In this document: positions 39,956 through 48,837 of the stretch, piece after piece | Numbering within the stretch: position 1 is the first letter of the stretch | How the letters are laid out: each line of letters opens with the position of its first letter | Source: Chromatiales bacterium (ex Bugula neritina AB1) | Lineage (GTDB): Bacteria; Pseudomonadota; Gammaproteobacteria; Granulosicoccales; Granulosicoccaceae | Reading direction: 5' to 3' | Assembly: GCA_001730015.1 (NCBI GenBank) | Contig: MDLA01000125.1 | Span: 47,121-111,120 of the forward strand | Length of the DNA stretch: 64,000 bases | Notes under the pieces: generated by a model | Told to the model about the DNA's origin: nothing | Databases searched by the model: none | What the model saw: the letters and a program-made list of their open reading frames with translations, nothing else | Program-made: the position numbers and the translations under genes

Positions 39956-40447
39956 ATGAGCAAGAGCCAATACCGCAGTTTTTTCCTCGCAGCCAATGAT
40001 GATGGCGCAGCCAGCGAAGCGCTGAATCGATTTATTCGCAGTCACGTTATATTGAGTGTGGAGCGGGAATATTGCGCTGCGCCGGTTCCGGGTTGGGCGT
40101 TTTGCGTTGTTTTTGAAGCGTCGAAAACAGCCGATGCTCCAGAGTCGAAAAATACTGGCAAAGGAAAGGTCGACTATCGAGCACTATTATCGGCCGATCT
40201 TCAGTTGGTGTTTGATCGCATGCGCGACGTACGGGCGGAGTTAGCTGATGCGGAAGGCAAGAAACGTTATCACGTGCTGACCGATGCTCATTTGTATGCG
40301 CTGCTGCAGCAATCTGTAACGACAGTAGCTGAATTAAAAAATGTCACCAAAATCAACGACGATCGGGCTAAGAAGTACGCAGAGCCGTTCCTCGTGGTCC
40401 TGCGTGAATTGCACCAATCTACACAGACGGCAGCACCGCCCGAATGA
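39956..40447 (+). CDS. HRDC-like DGR accessory protein (in place of Avd)
   Basis: C-terminal half KRYHVLTDAHLYALLQQSVTTVAELKNVTKINDDRAKKYAEPFLVVLREL is HRDC-like; overlaps the RT start. Start at ATG 39956. Confidence 0.75.
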   Translation: MSKSQYRSFFLAANDDGAASEALNRFIRSHVILSVEREYCAAPVPGWAFCVVFEASKTADAPESKNTGKGKVDYRALLSADLQLVFDRMRDVRAELADAEGKKRYHVLTDAHLYALLQQSVTTVAELKNVTKINDDRAKKYAEPFLVVLRELHQSTQTAAPPE

Positions 40448-41427
40448 AGCGCTGCGCCATAGAGCTGAGAGAGATTGCAGAGTGGCATAGCGTGATGCAC
40501 GCAGCCCGGCTTGCCGCACGCGGCAAGCGGGAACGTGAACCGGTTAAGCGTTTTTTCAGCACGCTGGAGCAGTCGGTTAGTTTAGTGCAGAGCGCATTAT
40601 TGCAGGCGCGGTTGCCGCGTGGGGAATTCACACGGTTCATTATCAATGACCCGAAACGGCGCGAAATACATGCAGCACCGTTTGCTGATAGAGTGGCCCA
40701 CCACGCGATAATCTCAAAGCTTGGCCCGCCATTAGATAAGTGGCAGCCTGATACCAGTTTTGCCTGCCGTGAAGGAAAGGGGGTCCATGCGGCGGCAAAA
40801 TATGCACAGCGGCAGTGTCGTCGTGCACCGGTCTATATTAAGCTCGATATCAGTGGCTATTTTCAGCATATTGATCATCGTATACTCCAGAGCATTCTTG
40901 CTCGACGGCTTCAGGGCGAGTGTTTGAAGCTGGTCTCTTCGGTTCTACAGTGCTTCAACGATAGCAACGGTAAAGGACTGCCGATAGGCGCACTCACCTC
41001 GCAGCATTTCGCCAATACCTACCTGGTGCTAGCCGACCGCTGGGCGATGGCGCAACCGGAGACGGTAGCGCATTGCCGGTATATGGATGATACGGTGCTG
41101 TGGTGCCATAGCCTTGCTGATGCACGCAAACTGGTTGCCGGTTACCGTGAGTATGTGGGCGATGAACTGGCACTGGTGCCGAAGCAAGCGGTGATTCAGC
41201 GTTCCGCACAGGGACTCGGGTTTTGTGGTTTGCGAATATTCCCGAATCGCATTCATGCCGGAAGGCGACGGTTGCGGCGCTTCGTTGCACGGCTCAGGTA
41301 CTGGGAGCGTGCCTGGGAGCGCGGGGCAATTTCCGATCTCGATCTGCAGCGAAATAGTCAGGCGTGTCTGGCCTCGCTGCTACCGGCTGACACACTGCGC
41401 TGGCGACAAAGGCAATTTGGAGTTTGA
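40444..41427 (+). CDS. DGR-type reverse transcriptase
   Basis: PVYIKLDISGYFQHIDHRIL, GLPIGALTSQHFANTYLVLADRWAM (DGR-type IGxxTSQ in motif 4), HCRYMDDTVLWCHS catalytic motif, GFCGLRIFPNRIHAGRRRLRRFVARL. Confidence 0.97.
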   Translation: MKRCAIELREIAEWHSVMHAARLAARGKREREPVKRFFSTLEQSVSLVQSALLQARLPRGEFTRFIINDPKRREIHAAPFADRVAHHAIISKLGPPLDKWQPDTSFACREGKGVHAAAKYAQRQCRRAPVYIKLDISGYFQHIDHRILQSILARRLQGECLKLVSSVLQCFNDSNGKGLPIGALTSQHFANTYLVLADRWAMAQPETVAHCRYMDDTVLWCHSLADARKLVAGYREYVGDELALVPKQAVIQRSAQGLGFCGLRIFPNRIHAGRRRLRRFVARLRYWERAWERGAISDLDLQRNSQACLASLLPADTLRWRQRQFGV

Positions 41428-41468
41428 TGGCAATGTGCGGCACAATAGCAATCGGGACAAGTGCACAA

Positions 41469-41594
41469 GCAGGCGATAATCGTGTGCTGCGCGGCGGCAG
41501 TTGGATCAACAACGGCAGGAGGCTACGCTCTGCTAACCGTAACGCCAACACGCCCGACAACCGTAACAACCACATTGGCTTTCGTCTTGCCCAG
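41469..41594 (+). repeat. DGR template repeat TR (126 bp)
   Basis: 42 bp downstream of the RT stop; AAC-rich; 30 adenines counted by hand; source of adenine-specific differences in both VRs. Confidence 0.97.
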
Positions 41595-41688
41595 CTCCAC
41601 GTGGCGTGCATTGGACAAGTCTTGCGGACCAGCGCTTGTTCCTGCCAGTGTCCAGGTTTCTTTCTAGAGATACTGGCGAAAACCAGAG

Positions 41689-42663
41689 GTGCGGGCTGTG
41701 AGTAGGCGCTGGCCGAAATCCGCTCGCGACCTCGCCCCCTGGCTGGATGACGCTCCGCTGCCTGGTTCCGACTGGCGGAAATATCCCCCTGATAATTTTC
41801 CTCCCTCAGCGGCAGTATCTTATGGTCGTGATGAATACGGGCTGTGGTATGAATTTGCAGTGAGAGGTGTTGTACAGAAGATGCGCTGGATTGTTCCCGG
41901 TGAGTTTCTAATGGGGTCACCCGGTAATGAACCTGAGCGGGAGGAGTATGAGCGACAGCATTCTGTGCAATTGACGCAGGGATTCTGGCTGGCTGATACA
42001 GCTTGTACTCAGGCGCTCTGGACAGCAGTGATGAACAATAATCCGAGTCATTTTAAGGGGGAAAGCCAGCCTGTTGAGACAGTAAGTCACGATGAGGTAT
42101 TAGAGTATTGCCAGCGTTTAAATGAATTGGTACCGGAGTTATCCGTCGGTCTCCCGAGTGAAGCGCAATGGGAATATGCCTGCCGTGCCGGTAGTACCAC
42201 TGCTTTCTGGTGGGGGGATGAACTATTGCCAGAGCAAGCTAATTTTAAAGCATCCAATCCGTACAATAATTCCCCCGAGGGGGAGTGGCAGGGAAAAACT
42301 GTTCCGGTGATTACTTACCCTCCAAATCCCTGGGGGCTGTATCAGATGCATGGCAACGTTTGGGAATGGTGTCTAGATGGGCTAAGAAATTATTCCGATG
42401 ATGCTGAGGTTGATCCTGTAGGTCCCCTAGCAGGCGATGATCCTGTAGGTCCCCTAGCAGGCGATGATCCTGTAGGTCCCCTAGCAGGCGATGATCCTGT
42501 AGGTCCCCTAGCAGGCGATGATCGTGTGCTGCGCGGCGGCAGTTGGGTCAACCACGGCAGGTGGCTGCGCTCTGCTTACCGTCTCGCCAACACGCCCGGC
42601 ACCCGTAACTCCCACATTGGCTTTCGTCTTGCCCAGTCCGCGCCCAAAGAAAGCAAGCAATAG
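41689..42663 (+). CDS. FGE-sulfatase-domain protein, DGR variable protein 2
   Basis: MRWIVPGEFLMGSPGNEPEREEYERQHSVQLTQGFWLADTACTQALWTAVMNNNPSHFKGESQPVETVSHDEV...LPSEAQWEYACRAGSTTAFWWGDELLPEQANF...NPWGLYQMHGNVWEWCLDG...VLRGGSWVNHGRWLRSAYRLANTPGTRNSHIGFRLAQ. GTG start at 41689 or 41698. Confidence 0.93.
   Translation: MRAVSRRWPKSARDLAPWLDDAPLPGSDWRKYPPDNFPPSAAVSYGRDEYGLWYEFAVRGVVQKMRWIVPGEFLMGSPGNEPEREEYERQHSVQLTQGFWLADTACTQALWTAVMNNNPSHFKGESQPVETVSHDEVLEYCQRLNELVPELSVGLPSEAQWEYACRAGSTTAFWWGDELLPEQANFKASNPYNNSPEGEWQGKTVPVITYPPNPWGLYQMHGNVWEWCLDGLRNYSDDAEVDPVGPLAGDDPVGPLAGDDPVGPLAGDDPVGPLAGDDRVLRGGSWVNHGRWLRSAYRLANTPGTRNSHIGFRLAQSAPKESKQ
42412..42519 (+). repeat. Tandem repeat, 27 bp x 4 perfect units (DPVGPLAGD), overlapping the 5' end of VR2
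   Basis: GATCCTGTAGGTCCCCTAGCAGGCGAT at 42412, 42439, 42466 and 42493. Confidence 0.98.
42511..42636 (+). repeat. DGR variable repeat VR2 (126 bp)
   Basis: Aligned to TR without gaps; 12 differences, all at positions that are A in TR. Confidence 0.97.
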
Positions 42664-43069
42664 CAAGCCAGTAGGCCAGGGTGCAGACGGCCGCCAATCC
42701 GAAGCATGAGGATCAGCGGACGGCAGCACTCTGGGCGGCTGTCCGAGAATGAATGATCTACTGCGGACGCGATATTTTGGCCAGCTATTACGATCGATTG
42801 AGTTGAATATGAATAACTATTCGCCTAAATCGATCAGAAATATCTGATTCAAAACCTCACGCCCTCGCTACGACCCTCACTCTCGAACAGCCACCTGGCC
42901 TTGGATTTTTCGGCTTCAAAAGGCATTAACCAAGACTCTATAACGCAGCGCTCCAGTAAGTTATAATCAGCAACGCCGTAGCACTAGCGGTAAAATTACT
43001 GTTGCATTCATGCCTCCGGCAGGCACACTGAAACAGACGATTGACACAGTCGTGTAACTTAGGGAATTC

Positions 43070-43654
43070 ATGAATCGAATGAAATTACGAATTGAGATAC
43101 TGGCGGTATTGGTTGTTGTGGCCAGCTTGCTTGGCGGGTGCTCAACTACACCGAAAAATACCACCGAGGATCACCGCCAGACCATTCTGGCAATGCGTGA
43201 TCGAACCCTGAATGAATTCTACGCGCTTAAAGACAGCGCGCGGGCTGAAATTGAAAAGGCACCGGGCTATGCAGTGTTCAACAGTGCCGGTATCAAATTG
43301 CTGGTCGTCGGTGCCGGTGGTGGCAGGGGGGTTGTAGTCGATAATCGCACCGGTAAAAATACCTACATGAATATGGCGGAGCTCGGCGCGGGTCTCGGGC
43401 TTGGCTTAAAAGATGTGCGGGTGGTTTTTGTATTCCACGATGCAGAAGCACTGGATGATTTTATCTCAAACGGTGTGACCATCGGTGCCAATGCAACAGC
43501 GGCTGCCAAGTATGAAGACAGTGGAGATGCCGGAGGCGGCGAGCTGGTGGTGAATAATATATCAATCTACCAGATTACCGATAGCGGGCTTGCGCTGGAG
43601 CTGATGATCTCTGGAACCAAATACTGGCCTGATGGCAGGCTTAATAGTCTGTAG
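43070..43654 (+). CDS. YSC84-related lipoprotein
   Basis: Lipobox LLGGCS; EIEKAPGYAVFNSAGIKLLVVGAGGGRGVVVDNRTGKNTYMNMAELGAGLGLGLKDVRVVFVF. Confidence 0.8.
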   Translation: MNRMKLRIEILAVLVVVASLLGGCSTTPKNTTEDHRQTILAMRDRTLNEFYALKDSARAEIEKAPGYAVFNSAGIKLLVVGAGGGRGVVVDNRTGKNTYMNMAELGAGLGLGLKDVRVVFVFHDAEALDDFISNGVTIGANATAAAKYEDSGDAGGGELVVNNISIYQITDSGLALELMISGTKYWPDGRLNSL

Positions 43655-43740
43655 TTTTGTCTATGAACGTAGTCGAAGCCGCAGCAGTTTAATCCGCATT
43701 ATTCGTGGGGTGGCGAAGGTATCGCGCAGATCTTACTTAT

Positions 43741-45776
43741 TCACGCACAGAGCCTGCTTTCGTTTTCAAGCAGGCGGGTAAACGCGGCAAAGTCTATGGC
43801 CTTTTCAAACAGAAACCCCTGATACTCGTGGCAGCCCAGGGTTTTAAGTGATTCCAGCTGGGGTTGTGTTTCCACCCCTTCGGCGACTACATCGAGCTCA
43901 AACAAGTGCGCCATCGATACGATCAGTTCGACTATCGGTCGGGCGGTATCAATTACCTGTATAAATGAACGGTCTATTTTCAGCGTGCCGAGCGGGTATC
44001 GATGCAGGTAGGCCAGATTGGAATAGCCAGTGCCAAAATCATCGAGCGCAATACCAAAGCCGTAATCGACCAGGGCATGGAGTTTATCGATGGTTGCCTG
44101 ATCGTGGCCGAGCAGTACAGACTCGGTAATCTCCAGTTCTATGTGCTGCGGGCTGCCCTGATTCTGCTCGATCATGGTTATCAGGTCCTGCACCAGATTT
44201 TCTTCACCAAACTGCAGCGGTGACAGATTGACCGACAGACGCAGATCAAAACCGAGCTTTGCCCATTCAACCTGCGCGCAAACAGATTCTTCAAAAACAG
44301 TTTTACCCAGTGCGTTGATCAAACCACACGCTTCGCAAACCGGAATAAAGGTGGCGGGGGAGATCATGCCTCTGGTCGGGTGAATCCAGCGCACCAGTGA
44401 TTCCGCACCAACCACTCTGTTTGTCTGTACGTCTACGCGCGGTTGAAAGTACGTTGCAAACTGCTTTTCGGCAAGGGCAGTGCGCAGTTCCGATTCAAGA
44501 CTGATGCGCTGTTCCATGGCATCGCTCAGATCCTGTGAAAAGAACGCGAAGTTGTTGCGGCCATTATCTTTGGCGTGGTACATGGCCAGATCAGCGTGGC
44601 GCATCAGCTCATCAATCTTCTGGCCGTCGTCCGGAAACATACTGATCCCGATTGATGGCGTAACCTTTAGATCACGCCCCTGAATAGACACCGGCTGCGA
44701 AACAGCGTTTCGAATCCGGTTGGCTATATTGATCGGGGTCAGGTTCTCTTTGATCGGGCCGACCAGCAGCAGGAATTCATCTCCGCCCAGGCGCGCCACG
44801 GCGTATTGTTCCGGGTCCAGGGTGGTCAGGCGGCTCGCAATCTCCACCAGCAGCTCATCGCCCGCGGCATGGCCCAGGGTATCGTTAACGTCTTTGAAAT
44901 GATCGAGGTCAACAAAGATCAGTGCACCGCGCCTGCCGCTGGCGAGCAGTTGGTCTATGCGCGCCTGAAAGCCGCTGGTTACATGGTTTCGGTTCGGCAG
45001 TTTGGTTAGCGTATCGTGCTCGGCAAGGAACTGCGCGCGCTCTTCGGTTGCCTTCAGTTTAGATACATCCACTTCGCTGATCAGCCAGGCGTGATCACCG
45101 GAAACGGCATCAAAACAGCGGCGTGCGGTGATATCGTGCCAGCGCTTCCCGAATGCTGTCTGTGTGGCGGCGACGGCGTTGATCTCATTGACATTCGCGC
45201 CAGTGAGCATTTGCATGGTAAGCGGGCTGTCGAAGTGCTCATGCAGTGTTTCGGCGGTGGCACGCACGACACTGCGTGCCGCCGGGTTGCGGTAAAGCGG
45301 TTCGCCGGTTGCTGAATACAGCGTTATCATCACCGAGGTATGCAATAGGCTTCGGCACTGCGCAGCCCGTCAGCCGTCAGCTGTTGTTCCTGCAGCGCTT
45401 CGCAGAACATTGCCATGCGACCGTCGTCGAGGCAGATCCCCGAAAAAACAATTTCTATGGTTTGCGGCTCACCATTGGGGTAGAGCGTCCAGATTTCGCA
45501 GAATTCAGCGTTTTCGTCTCGAATAAAATCATTCTGGTATTGCAGCAGTCGCTTGGCGACGGCGGGCGACATGTCATTGCCCAGTTCACGCCCCAGCAGT
45601 TCATCGAGAGAATCGGCCTGCCAGAGTGCCAGGCTGCCGGAGTTGGCCCACAGAATTCTGCCGTGGTCGATATCAAAGACCCATGCAGGTTGCTTGAGCC
45701 GGTTCATGTCGCGCAGCCGGTGCAAAATCGACTGGTCGCTTTGTTCGGCCCCGGTACTGGAGGCGGCTGGAATCAT
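43741..45776 (-). pseudogene. PAS-PAS-GGDEF-EAL protein split by an apparent 1-nt frameshift near 45348
   Basis: 45330-45776 encodes a PAS-like start ending DGLRSAEAYCIPR*. The overlapping 43741-45345 frame continues LHTSVMITLYSATGEPLYRNPAARSVV then GGDEF (ARLGGDEFLLL) and EAL (GAESLVRWIHP). One extra C would give DGLRSAEALLHTSVMITLYS. Confidence 0.8.
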
Positions 45777-46163
45777 CGGTTTCGGTCTGGCGTAGCCGGC
45801 CCCTCAGGCTGTCGTGATTCTGATTTCATTCGCTTTATCAGTTACCAATGTGGTTGAACAGCAAATTCCGGCGGCAGGGGAAGGCGCGTGCGTCGGGTTT
45901 CAGTGACTTTTCAGTGCGGCAGTTTCCCCTGTCGCATTTCTCTAAATATAAGAATTCTGTCGGCTGGTTCCGTTTTTTCTGAGCACGGTTTTGCGTGCTC
46001 AGGGTAAAAGGAGTGGGGATTTCCGCGCTGGAGTTGCACAGTGGAATCTGAAACCAGGATGCTGGAAATCGGCAGGGTGCGTGGGTGTTACGTAGAATAG
46101 CGGGTATTTATAGAAATTCCTGTGCGAACGGTTATACCTGTTAACCGTGTTGTTGCACCGATT

Positions 46164-46930
46164 TTATTCCAGCGCTTCAGTCGCCGCCTGAGTCAGTGAT
46201 TTAATCATCTGCCGGTATGGCACAGGTCCATAGCTAATACGGCCGACGCCCAGCTCTGCAAGCCTGCTGTTAGGCGGCACGTGCGGCAGTGCGATGATAT
46301 TGACTGGCAGATTGACTTCCTCACACAAACGACCAATCAGTTTTTCATCGGCCAGGCCGGGGGCGAAAAATCCGTCTGCGCCTGCCTGTTCATAGGCTGA
46401 GGCGCGGTTGATTGCATCGCTTAGCATGTCGTCGTTGTGGGTGTCGGGTCTGGCTTTGAGGAAAATATCGGTTCTGGCGTTAACAAAGCCGTGGGTGCCG
46501 TTGCTACTGGCGGCTTTTCGGGCAGCGGCTACCCGCGCGGTTTGTACTTCTATACTGTAGAGCTCACTGGTGCCGACGATCTGATCTTCGAAGTTAAAGC
46601 CAACGATTCCTCTATCCATTGCCTGGCCAATGGTATCGGCGACTGCAGAGGTGCTTTCACCGTAGCCACCTTCAAGATCCATAGTCACCGGCAAATCAAC
46701 AGCGGCAATAATGCGTTCTATATTTTGCAGAGCCAGCTCCAATGGCATTTTTTCTCCGTCGGCAAAGCCCTGGGCCATGGCAACGGGAGCGCTGCCTGTG
46801 GCCAGTGCTTTGGCTCCTGTGCCAGCGACGGCGGCGGCACTGCCGGCATCCCATATATTGAATAGAATAATCGGCTTGCCCGGTATGTGCAGGCTGCGAA
46901 AAAGATCTGCCTGTTCGCTTTGAGTGGCCA
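46164..46930 (-). CDS. Isocitrate lyase/PEP mutase family protein
   Basis: LFRSLHIPGKPIILFNIWDAGSAAAVAGTGAKALATGS...PVTMDLEGGYGES...GFNFEDQIVG; likely start at MATQSEQ. Confidence 0.9.
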
Positions 46931-47088
46931 TAATAGTGCTTCCGTATTTATAGATGCTGGAATAAATCAGGTTTGGACAAAACAGGTTAATACAAATGAA
47001 CAACCAGCGCCAACTGTTGTTTTTCTAACGCATCGGTTGAAAAATCAGTTAGATCTGCTGCTTTGGTTTAACACAGGACGGCCGGTTT

Positions 47089-47799
47089 TTACTCATACTG
47101 ATTGTGTCGCCGAACCCAGGCCATCGGGTAGTCGAGTTTGTCTTCATCGCGGCCTTTGGGCAACAGATCAAGGTACTGGTAAATTGAATTCATGTTGTCG
47201 AGTCCGCGGGAGTAACACGAATAGGTGTGGTAGATTGCGTTGCTCTCGTCTTTGGCAAATACACTAATGCCGGGCAGTTCATCCATGCTGGTCTCGGTCG
47301 GGCGGAAGTTGTAATCAACCGGTCCGGCGTCTCGCTGTTCCTGCGAGAATGAAACATTGAAGTCTTTGTTGAAGGTAGAGCCGTTGGCCGATACCCAGTT
47401 AAAGTTCCACCCCATCTGCTGTTTGTATTGCAGTATTTTATCAAGCGGTGCGTTGGATACAGCAACAAAAGCGGTGTCACGTGCTTCAAGGTGAATGGTG
47501 GTGCCATCGTAGCAATCGGCCCATAGGCTGCACGAAGGGCAGCCCCCATCCCAGTCTTCTCCCATCATAAAGTGCTGCACAATCAATTGACTGTGGGGCC
47601 CGAACAGATCGGCCAGCGCGAGCGGCCCCGCGGTGGACTGGAACTGGTAGGGCTGATCTATTAATACCCAGGGGAGTTCGCGTCTGAGTTCACTGACGGC
47701 GTCCCGCTGGCGCTGCAGTTGCTTCTCGGCCGAGAGCAGCACCCGGCGCGCTTCCAGCCATTCAGAGCGTGAGACACTTTTTTGATTCGACATTGCCAT
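47089..47799 (-). CDS. DUF899 family thioredoxin-like protein
   Basis: SRSEWLEARRVLLSAEKQLQRQRDAVSELRRELPWV...HFMMGEDWDGGCPSCSLWADCYDG. Confidence 0.9.
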   Translation of the reverse strand: MAMSNQKSVSRSEWLEARRVLLSAEKQLQRQRDAVSELRRELPWVLIDQPYQFQSTAGPLALADLFGPHSQLIVQHFMMGEDWDGGCPSCSLWADCYDGTTIHLEARDTAFVAVSNAPLDKILQYKQQMGWNFNWVSANGSTFNKDFNVSFSQEQRDAGPVDYNFRPTETSMDELPGISVFAKDESNAIYHTYSCYSRGLDNMNSIYQYLDLLPKGRDEDKLDYPMAWVRRHNQYE

Positions 47800-47835
47800 G
47801 TTCCTGTTTTGTTAAATGTCTGTTTTGCCTTGTCC

Positions 47836-48276
47836 TCAGGCAGAGCTGGTTTGAGTGTGTAGCAGCGTATCAATTACTTCCAGTATCTGTGTCCAGCCCT
47901 TCTCGTGGTTGTTGCGCATTTCTTCGCTAATGAATTTTATGTGGTTGATTATTACCCGTACTCCGTTGTCTGCCGGTTTGAAATCTATAGTCACGGTAGA
48001 GTCATCGGTGGAAAAAGGTGATTCCCAGGTAAATGCAATTTGCGAGAAAGGGTTCAGTGTCAGATAAGTGCCTGTGTGCGGCATCTGGCGCTCGGAAGAT
48101 TCCATCAGTATCAGGTAGCGACCGCCTTCAACTGCGTCGACTTCGGCTTTGCTGACAACCACCCCGTCGTCCGGAGTCATGAACTGCTTAAGCATCTGTG
48201 GATCAAGCCAGGCGTTGTATAGAGTCTCTGCCGGAGCATCTATAATCCGTTCTACGGTTAACGTGAGTTCAGTCAT
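47836..48276 (-). CDS. SRPBCC/AHSA1 domain protein
   Basis: LTVERIIDAPAETLYNAWLDPQMLKQFMTPDDG...NHEKGWTQILEVIDTLL. Confidence 0.9.
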   Translation of the reverse strand: MTELTLTVERIIDAPAETLYNAWLDPQMLKQFMTPDDGVVVSKAEVDAVEGGRYLILMESSERQMPHTGTYLTLNPFSQIAFTWESPFSTDDSTVTIDFKPADNGVRVIINHIKFISEEMRNNHEKGWTQILEVIDTLLHTQTSSA

Positions 48277-48604
48277 CGAATTCTCCTAATTGCCTGCTGA
48301 GTTTGTCCAGACGAAGTGCCCAGATTGAATTTAGCTTACTAAGCCATTGCTCTATTTCTGTAACCGGACCTGTGGTCGCTTCTATTAAATGGATACGTCC
48401 ATGGGTTGTTCTAGTAACCAGTTCTGCGTTTTCCAGTACCTTTATGTGTTTCGATACGGCGTTCAGACTTATGCTGTAACAGGAAGCCAGATCAGTCACT
48501 CGTGTAGGGCCCTGTTGGATTAAATCTGTGATAATTTCACGGCGGGTGCTGTCACTGATCGCCTTTAGAGTTCGTGAGAGCCTTTCATCCTTTTGTTCAA
48601 CCAT
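48269..48604 (-). CDS. ArsR family transcriptional regulator
   Basis: RTLKAISDSTRREIITDLIQQGPTRVTDLASCYSISLNAVSKHIKVLENAELV; start at ATG 48604; overlaps the SRPBCC gene. Confidence 0.9.
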   Translation of the reverse strand: MVEQKDERLSRTLKAISDSTRREIITDLIQQGPTRVTDLASCYSISLNAVSKHIKVLENAELVTRTTHGRIHLIEATTGPVTEIEQWLSKLNSIWALRLDKLSRQLGEFDD

Positions 48605-48837
48605 ATGGTTGAATATACCAAAATAGCAGGGAAGTGCAAGTGGTTTTGGTATTTGCTGTGCTGGCGGCTGGCTAGTACAGAGCAATCTCGCGGGCGTTAT
48701 AGTTTAGTGGTTTCGTGCCACAAGGGGCTTGTGGTGCTTGTCATGCACAGTTAAACGCGGGCACAGATAAACCGGTATACTGCGAATAGCGGACTCGGTG
48801 GCTCTTATTTGCTATAAGGTTTGCTATAAGGCAAGTG

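Noticed and set aside
40444-41427. Group II intron or retron reverse transcriptase
   Set aside because: DGR-type motif 4 (IGALTSQ), a nearby TR/VR pair with adenine-specific changes, and no visible maturase or intron RNA argue for a DGR RT.
41424-41705. ORF of 93 aa spanning the DGR template repeat
   Set aside because: Its coding appearance comes from the TR copying the FGE C-terminus; the N-terminal residues have no support. Best explained as non-coding template sequence.
42412-42519. CRISPR-like array of four 27-bp repeats
   Set aside because: Units are directly abutting with no spacers and are translated in frame within the FGE protein; a coding tandem repeat, not CRISPR.
45246-45857. 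203-aa plus-strand ORF across the GGDEF/EAL split
   Set aside because: Antisense to PAS/GGDEF coding sequence; composition typical of a shadow frame.
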